From: Chelonobacter oris
GTDB lineage: Bacteria > Pseudomonadota > Gammaproteobacteria > Enterobacterales > Pasteurellaceae
Length of the DNA: 64,000 nucleotides
Direction of reading: 5' to 3'
Assembly: GCF_000772535.1 (NCBI RefSeq)
Contig: NZ_JSUM01000003.1
Location: 310,001-374,000 of the forward strand
Of the stretch, positions 59,314-64,000 are shown one piece after another. Under the pieces are notes generated by a model. That model was given only the letters and a program-made list of their open reading frames with translations, was not told the DNA's origin and ran no database searches. Position 1 is the first letter of the stretch, and every line of letters begins with the position of its first letter. A program made the translations under genes and the position numbers.

Positions 59314-60846
59314 TTATTTTTTCTTCCAGCGCAACTGATACAAATCATTACGCCGATCTTTGAGGTTACGCACGCTGCCGAACTCGTGCAGTTCACGCAA
59401 TTCATCAATACTGACATCTGCGATTAGTACCATTTCGGTATTTGGCGTAGCTTCACTTTTAACACCGTTGGTTGGGAAGGCGAAGTCACATGGGGTGAAT
59501 ATCATGGATTGTGAATATTGAATATCCATGTTGTGGACGTTCGGCAAATTACCGACCGAGCCGGCGATGGCGACAAAACATTCGTTTTCAATTGCCCGTG
59601 CTTGGGCGCAGTGGCGCACACGGGAGAAGCCGTTTTGGGTGTCGGTCAGGAACGGGACAAATAGAATTTCCATGCCTTGATCCGCCAGCAAACGGCTGAG
59701 TTCCGGGAATTCCACATCATAGCAAATCAGAACCCCGATTTTTCCGCAGTCGGTGTCAAAGGTTTTCAACTGTGTTCCGCCGACCATGCCCCAGATTTTT
59801 GCCTCGTCGGGGGTAACATGCAGTTTTTCAAAGCGCTCGGTGCTGCCGTCACGGCGGCAGAGGTAGCCCACATTGTACAGATGTTCCGCTTTGATTTCCG
59901 GCATACTGCCGGTGATAATATTCACATTATAGCTGATTGCCAATTCTTCGAATTTGCCGACAATATCTTGGGTATATTGCGCCAGTTTGCGAATCGCTTC
60001 CGGTTCGGAATAGCGGTTGTATTTTGCCATTAACGGGGCATTGAAAAATTCGGGAAACAGCACGAAATCACAGTGATAACCGGAAACGGCATCAATAAAA
60101 TATTCCGCCTGTTGCATGAGTTCTTCCACGTTGCGATAGGGGCGCATTTGCCACTGAATTAAGCCAAGTCGAATATCTTTTTTGTTTTGGGTCGCCAAAT
60201 CGCTCGGTGGTTCATAGTAGATATTGTCCCAACGCATTAAAACCGCATATTCATTGGAAGCTACATCGCCTTCAAGATAACCTTTCAGTACTTTGCGTGG
60301 GTGGAAATCATTCGACATTTGGAAATTCAACACCGGATCATCAATTTCTTTACGGCGTACTTTTTCAATATAGGCTTTCGGTGTCAGTTGATCGGCGTAT
60401 TTGTGGTAGTTCGGAATCCGTCCGCCAAAGGAAATACCTTTTAGATTCAGCTTTTCGCATAAATCTTTGCGATAGTCATATAAACGCCGTCCTAAACGTA
60501 AACCGCGAAATTCCGGTTTGATAAACACGTCAATCCCGTACAGAATATCGCCTTTGTCGGTGTGGGAATCAAAGGTATCATTGGCGGTGATTTTTTGATA
60601 AGTATGGTTATCACCGTATTTATTATAATCAACAATAATCGACAGAGCACACCCGGCCAGACAATCATTAATTTTTATAACAACCTGTCCCTCAGGAAAT
60701 TTTTCAATTAAGCGCGTGATTTCATCTTCACTCCAATAAGCATTTGGCAACAACGAGTAGGCGCTGATCATCGCTTCTTTCAGCTCTTGATAGTCGTTCA
60801 GGGTGAGGTAAGTCAGTTCGATGTTCTCAATATCTTTGGTTTCCAT
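59314..60846 (-). CDS. Fused GNAT acetyltransferase and nitrilase-family hydrolase
   Basis: 510-aa two-domain protein. Residues about 10-200 form a GNAT domain with the acetyl-CoA loop RGLRLGRRLYDYRK. Residues about 225-500 form a carbon-nitrogen hydrolase with the Glu-Lys-Cys triad in FPEFFNAP, FEKLHVTPDE and LICYDVEFPE. The same architecture is known in B. subtilis YhcX-type proteins; the reaction is not established, but acyl transfer followed by amide handling is plausible. Monocistronic. Confidence 0.9.
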   Translation of the reverse strand: METKDIENIELTYLTLNDYQELKEAMISAYSLLPNAYWSEDEITRLIEKFPEGQVVIKINDCLAGCALSIIVDYNKYGDNHTYQKITANDTFDSHTDKGDILYGIDVFIKPEFRGLRLGRRLYDYRKDLCEKLNLKGISFGGRIPNYHKYADQLTPKAYIEKVRRKEIDDPVLNFQMSNDFHPRKVLKGYLEGDVASNEYAVLMRWDNIYYEPPSDLATQNKKDIRLGLIQWQMRPYRNVEELMQQAEYFIDAVSGYHCDFVLFPEFFNAPLMAKYNRYSEPEAIRKLAQYTQDIVGKFEELAISYNVNIITGSMPEIKAEHLYNVGYLCRRDGSTERFEKLHVTPDEAKIWGMVGGTQLKTFDTDCGKIGVLICYDVEFPELSRLLADQGMEILFVPFLTDTQNGFSRVRHCAQARAIENECFVAIAGSVGNLPNVHNMDIQYSQSMIFTPCDFAFPTNGVKSEATPNTEMVLIADVSIDELRELHEFGSVRNLKDRRNDLYQLRWKKK

Positions 60847-60913
60847 TTAACACCTTCCTGTTATTGATTAAATTAACTGCTTGATTTTAGGATAAAACGA
60901 TTGAATGTAAAAA

Positions 60914-61250
60914 TCAAATTTTGTCAGGAAATGGTTTTTTATGCGCAATACCATACATTAATAATTGAATGGCATTTTCGTATAGTTGGGATTCTTGTCC
61001 ATGATAAGCCTGTATCAATATCGGATTTTTAATCAAGTCGTCAATTCTGCGAATAAACATATCAATTAATGCTATCGGAAAATCATTTTGAATAATTTTC
61101 TTTTGTTGTAATTGGCCAAAAAAGTGATACGTAAATTGATATTTTTCCTGTTTCATTTTCTCGAAAAATTATGTAATTCGGAATCAGGATAGCGATTAAA
61201 GTCGGATAACATCGGCTGTGAATATCCATTATTTTTGTCGATGGAAAGCA
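60914..61250 (-). pseudogene. Remnant of a TetR-family regulator (C-terminal part, frameshifted)
   Basis: The 80-codon ORF 60914-61156 looks like the C-terminal ligand domain of a TetR regulator (FFGQLQQKKIIQNDFP, RRIDDLIKNP, YENAIQLLMYGI). Upstream, another frame continues the same protein: about 35 codons with SVLLLSIDKN and PMLSDFNRYPDSELHNFSRK, ending in TGA at the AAAA run near 61154-61157. One extra A would rejoin the two frames. The helix-turn-helix is missing altogether. I call it a decayed gene; a functional short protein is unlikely. Confidence 0.65.
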
Positions 61251-61252
61251 AT

Positions 61253-61530
61253 AATACCGAATCAATTTATATTCATACTATAGTTGTTTTGTTACTGTTG
61301 GCTTTCAGTGCTGGATTAAGATTATTTTCAGATCAATATGATACCAAAGGTTATTCAAATTTAGCGGTGTATCAACTTCGAACTATTTTGGATAACAAGC
61401 TGCGCAGAGTGTCGTTGGTTATTTTGAATGGATTTCGTTCCGGTGAGTTAAATTCGGTATTGGTACAGAGCGTGAATGAAACGGCTGCCTATGCTTTCAC
61501 GTTGATGACGACTATTATTTATGCGGCGAG
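61253..61530 (+). pseudogene. Remnant of an ABC exporter membrane domain
   Basis: About 90 codons resembling part of the transmembrane domain of a type IV ABC exporter: a hydrophobic helix (IVVLLLLAFSAGLRLF), then YQLRTILDNKLRRVSL, the coupling-type stretch FRSGELNSVLVQSVNET and AFTLMTTIIYA. N-terminal start, remaining helices and ATPase are absent. From about 61520 the frame runs into the opposite strand of the racemase remnant, marking a deletion junction. Confidence 0.6.
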
Positions 61531-61770
61531 TAATAAACCGTCGGCACCCATTTTTTCCAGCATAACCGCACTTTGTGCCAATAATTGGCCTGCTTGCACC
61601 CATTCGCCGTTTTTTTGTAACTCAACAATGGTTTCAAAATCGACACTGTGCAACAGCAAATCGGCACTATGGTTTTTGCCCAAATACAAATTGACGCCAC
61701 GATTAATTTTTGAATAGTAAAGTGCGGTGCTTTCCGGGCTCATGCCGCCGATAACGCCGATGGTTTTCAT
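61519..61770 (-). pseudogene. Truncated aspartate/glutamate racemase
   Basis: 83 codons of the N-terminal third of an Asp/Glu racemase (YgeA/RacD family, usually about 230 aa): MKTIGVIGGMSPESTALYY, LLLHSVDFETIVELQ and the end GADGLLLAA. The family continues there with the Asn-Thr-Met catalytic loop, but here a stop follows at the junction with the ABC remnant. Both catalytic Cys are lost, so it is not active. Confidence 0.85.
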
Positions 61771-61783
61771 CCGTTTCTCTCGC

Positions 61784-62104
61784 TTATTTGCCTAACGTTT
61801 CGATATAAGCCGCAATATTTTGCATATCCTGTTCAGTGAGACGGGCTTTAACCGTGTTGCCTCCACCTTCTATTTCGCCGTTTTTTCGTTTTTCCAATGC
61901 GATGACAATCTCGGTGTGCGGCATACCGGCAATGACGGCTGAGGTGTCAAGCGCTTGTTTTTCGGCATGACGACCGTGGCACATGGCACAAGTTTGTTGA
62001 TAGGTGCGTTTGCCTTTGGCAATATCGGCATCGGCAACCGCACTTTGGGCAGTGAGCAATGCGGCAGCCAGCAAACCCGACAAGGTGAAAATATGAAAAC
62101 GCAC
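61784..62104 (-). CDS. Small periplasmic c-type cytochrome
   Basis: 106 aa. Signal peptide of about 24 residues (LLAAALLTAQSAVA), one haem motif CAMCH (Cys39, Cys42, His43), a later Met (GMPHTE) as possible sixth ligand, and a C-terminal helix DMQNIAAYIETLG typical of class I cytochromes c. Its start is 21 nt after the thioredoxin-like gene on the same strand, so it is the last gene of that operon and may carry electrons for it. Confidence 0.88.
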   Translation of the reverse strand: MRFHIFTLSGLLAAALLTAQSAVADADIAKGKRTYQQTCAMCHGRHAEKQALDTSAVIAGMPHTEIVIALEKRKNGEIEGGGNTVKARLTEQDMQNIAAYIETLGK

Positions 62105-62125
62105 GTTTAAATCCTTCTAGATGGT

Positions 62126-62605
62126 TTATTCTTGGAATAATGCTAGCAAATTTTCGTGATCAAATCCCTCCATTTTTTGTTGCAGAACGCCGTCTTGCGA
62201 GATTAAAAACGATGTCGGGGTGCCGATCACTTGGTAACGTTCAGCGGTGATGCCTAATTGATCTTTGACGATCGGCAGCGTTATGCCGCGCTGTTTTGCA
62301 ACGGCGGCGGTATCCGCCTCTTTGCCGTCAATATTGATAGCCAAAAAATCCAATTTATCGGGGTATAACTGTTGAAGACGTTGTAATTCCAACATTTCGG
62401 CAATACAGCCGCCGCAGGTTTCAGACCAAAATGTCATAAACAGAGGTTTTTGCTTGACGGCATCGGCAAGTTTCACCGTTTCGCCGTGAAGGCTGAATGT
62501 TGCCAGTTCAGGTGCGTTTTGTCCGACAGTGGCGTGTTGTTCGTCACACGCCGTTATCAGTAAGGCGAACAAGGCGGAAAAAAGAAGGCGGGAGTATGTG
62601 CGCAT
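62126..62605 (-). CDS. TlpA/ResA-like thioredoxin lipoprotein
   Basis: 159-aa periplasmic thiol-disulfide protein with a lipoprotein signal (lipobox LITAC, Cys20). Thioredoxin fold with CGGC (Cys64-Cys67) after FMTFWSET, and the cis-Pro in VIGTPTSFLI. The ATG overlaps the stop of the ATPase gene by one base (TAATG), so they are coupled. In Campylobacter-type p19 iron loci similar thioredoxins follow the ABC genes. Confidence 0.9.
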   Translation of the reverse strand: MRTYSRLLFSALFALLITACDEQHATVGQNAPELATFSLHGETVKLADAVKQKPLFMTFWSETCGGCIAEMLELQRLQQLYPDKLDFLAINIDGKEADTAAVAKQRGITLPIVKDQLGITAERYQVIGTPTSFLISQDGVLQQKMEGFDHENLLALFQE

Positions 62606-63276
62606 TAGTGTTTCTCTTCACGTAAAAATTTGCCGTGTTGTAAAAATATTGTGCGGTTTGCCAGTTTTCCCAGTTCGGGATTGTGCGTCACCATGACAAT
62701 GGTTCTGCCTTGTTGATTGAGTTCGGTCAATAGTGCCAAAATCAAGTTTTCATTTTTTTCATCCAGGTTACCTGTCGGTTCATCGGCAAAAATCACCGGA
62801 GGACGATTTACCAACGCCCGAGCAATACAAACCCGTTGTTGTTCCCCGCCGGAAAGTTGGCTCGGCAGATGGTCAATTCGGTGCTCCAGCCCGACTTGAG
62901 CCAACACTGCTTTGGCGGAATTTTCATCGGTTACGCTGTGATAGTGCTGTGCCAGCATCACGTTTTCAAGTGCGGTCAAATAGGGGATTAGATGGAATTG
63001 TTGGAACACTAATCCAATTTTTTCCGCACGAAAACGTTGTCGCTCCTCTTCGTCGAGCTTGGCGGCATCGACACCGTCGAGAATCACTTTGCCCTCACTG
63101 GCGGTATCCAGACAGGTCAGAATGTTCATCAACGTGGTTTTGCCTGAGCCGGACGCGCCCATAATCGCGACAAATTCGCCTTCGGCAATCTGAATACTGA
63201 TATCGTCAAGTGCGGTCACTTGACCGAAGCGTTTGAACAAATGTTGGGTTTCAATGACCCGTTTTCTTTCCGTCAT
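62605..63276 (-). CDS. ABC transporter ATPase (LolD/MacB class)
   Basis: 223-aa ATPase. Walker [10 protein letters not shown] (40-48), Q-loop [16 protein letters not shown], signature LSGGEQQR, Walker [13 protein letters not shown]. It belongs to the class that pairs with FtsX-type permeases, and such a permease gene lies 17 nt upstream. Probably part of the putative iron-related operon described in the findings. Confidence 0.92.
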   Translation of the reverse strand: MTERKRVIETQHLFKRFGQVTALDDISIQIAEGEFVAIMGASGSGKTTLMNILTCLDTASEGKVILDGVDAAKLDEEERQRFRAEKIGLVFQQFHLIPYLTALENVMLAQHYHSVTDENSAKAVLAQVGLEHRIDHLPSQLSGGEQQRVCIARALVNRPPVIFADEPTGNLDEKNENLILALLTELNQQGRTIVMVTHNPELGKLANRTIFLQHGKFLREEKH

Positions 63277-63293
63277 GATCTTGTCCTGTTATT

Positions 63294-64000
63294 TTATTCG
63301 CCTTTCAGTACATTGGCGGTTTCAATTTGTAGCGCCCGTCGGGCCGGCACAATCACGGCAATGACCGCCACCATCAATGAAAGCAGCACGGTGATCGGAA
63401 TCACCGGCAAGCGCAAATCAATGCTGGATTTAAATACGGTAATCCCGAGTATTTGTGCCAGAATATAGCCTAAAATCAGGCCGGCAATCATTGCGCCGGC
63501 GGCAATCAGCAGCGTTTCAGTGGTGATTTGTTTGATAATATCGCTGCGTTTTGCGCCGAGGGCTTTTTGCAGGGCGAATTCTTTGGCGCGTTCGGCAATA
63601 ATCGCAATCAGAGTTGTGTTGACGCACAAGGTGGCCAAAATCAGAATCACTAACGAAATCAAGCCCATAAACCCTTTAATTTTATCCAAAATTTGCCCTT
63701 CGGAGGCTGATACTTTACGAATCGGGCGAATTTCCAGATCAGGATAATCACGGCGTAATTGCTCGGCAAAGGATTCCACCTGCCCCTGTTCATTTTTAAC
63801 GCTAAGCAGGGCATAGCTGATTTCATTCGGTTTATCAAGCCACTGTTGGGCAAATTCCAGATTAACGATTAACATATTGTCGGTCGCATCACCCGCCTCA
63901 ACAATCGCTTTAATATTGAAGTGATGTTTTTGCTGTTGTTTGCCGATTAAAGTGACAGCGTCACCAGTGGTGAGATGTAACCGCTCCGCCAGTGTTTTGC
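63294..64000 (-). CDS. ABC transporter permease, FtsX domain, 5' end outside window
   Basis: Partial gene: the frame stays open to base 64000. The visible C-terminal 235 codons hold part of the periplasmic (MacB-PCD-like) domain (TLAERLHLTTGDAVTLIG) and the FtsX domain with three TM helices (LISLVILILATLCVNTTLIAII, LIAAGAMIAGLILGYILAQ, LPVIPITVLLSLMVAVIAVI) and the coupling stretch ERAKEFALQKALGAKRSDI. The Met at 63875 is internal, not a start. Confidence 0.9.
   Translation of the reverse strand, partial: KTLAERLHLTTGDAVTLIGKQQQKHHFNIKAIVEAGDATDNMLIVNLEFAQQWLDKPNEISYALLSVKNEQGQVESFAEQLRRDYPDLEIRPIRKVSASEGQILDKIKGFMGLISLVILILATLCVNTTLIAIIAERAKEFALQKALGAKRSDIIKQITTETLLIAAGAMIAGLILGYILAQILGITVFKSSIDLRLPVIPITVLLSLMVAVIAVIVPARRALQIETANVLKGE

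Noticed and set aside
61235..61717. 160-codon plus-strand ORF as one real gene
   Set aside because: Its second part is antisense to the racemase remnant; only the first 90 codons resemble a protein family, and these are a truncated ABC domain.

Overview
The window is ordinary chromosomal DNA of a member of the Pasteurellaceae. The strongest sign is the 9-base uptake signal sequence AAGTGCGGT (or its complement ACCGCACTT), seen roughly seventy times, about once per kb, often as inverted pairs at gene ends. This is the Haemophilus-type core, shared by Haemophilus, Aggregatibacter, Pasteurella and the Mannheimia succiniciproducens/Basfia/Actinobacillus succinogenes group. Gene content agrees: pdxST with a MocR regulator, mukFEB, the HI1450-type DNA mimic, ula genes and a HI1051-type ABC exporter. 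The species cannot be fixed from sequence alone.

Layout. 1-2.3 kb: 3' end of an L-ascorbate (ula) operon with a fused IIC-IIB transporter, IIA and the decarboxylase UlaD. 2.3-6.2 kb: msrA, topA and a cspD-like gene. 6.2-10.8 kb: a MacA-MacB-outer membrane factor tripartite efflux operon, divergent from glnS. 10.9-14.6 kb: glnS, ycgN, tcyP. 14.8-16.8 kb: tRNA-Val(GAC), a lone methyltransferase in AT-rich DNA, an OmpW-like porin. 16.8-19.9 kb: pdxT-pdxS with divergent pdxR. 19.9-26.3 kb: recN with two SOS boxes, nadK, grpE with a sigma-32-type promoter, argS, yecM, slyB. 26.4-32.4 kb: a DedA protein, rplY with a structured leader, truA, accD, folC, zapC, rnm. 32.4-36 kb: the alternative ribosomal proteins rpmE2-rpmJ2 under a Fur-family operator, an ABC exporter and ttcA. 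36-45.1 kb: mukFEB, a DMT permease, sbcB. 45.1-48.8 kb: asnS, a degenerate Mlc-type ROK regulator and a second-type bioD. 48.9-55.7 kb: an SDR, an exported SUMF1-domain protein, the dsDNA-mimic yciU, ppc, ilvE and a MarR regulator. 55.7-59.3 kb: the small RNA gcvB divergent from gcvA, then ygdD, rlmM and dapB. 59.3-60.9 kb: a GNAT-nitrilase fusion. 60.9-61.8 kb: a gene graveyard of three truncated genes. 61.8-64 kb: the end of an operon for an FtsX-type ABC transporter with a thioredoxin lipoprotein and cytochrome c, cut by the window edge.

No prophage, insertion sequence, CRISPR array or secretion system is visible. I see no clearly new multi-gene system. The most interesting signals are regulatory: the Fur-family palindrome over rpmE2-rpmJ2, a PmrA-like box at macA, gcvB with an adjacent 23-bp palindrome, a 17-bp palindrome ahead of the lone methyltransferase, a hairpin burying the ribosome binding site of the SUMF1 gene, and the decayed locus near 61 kb. 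All functional names come from recognising motifs and family sequences, not from database searches.
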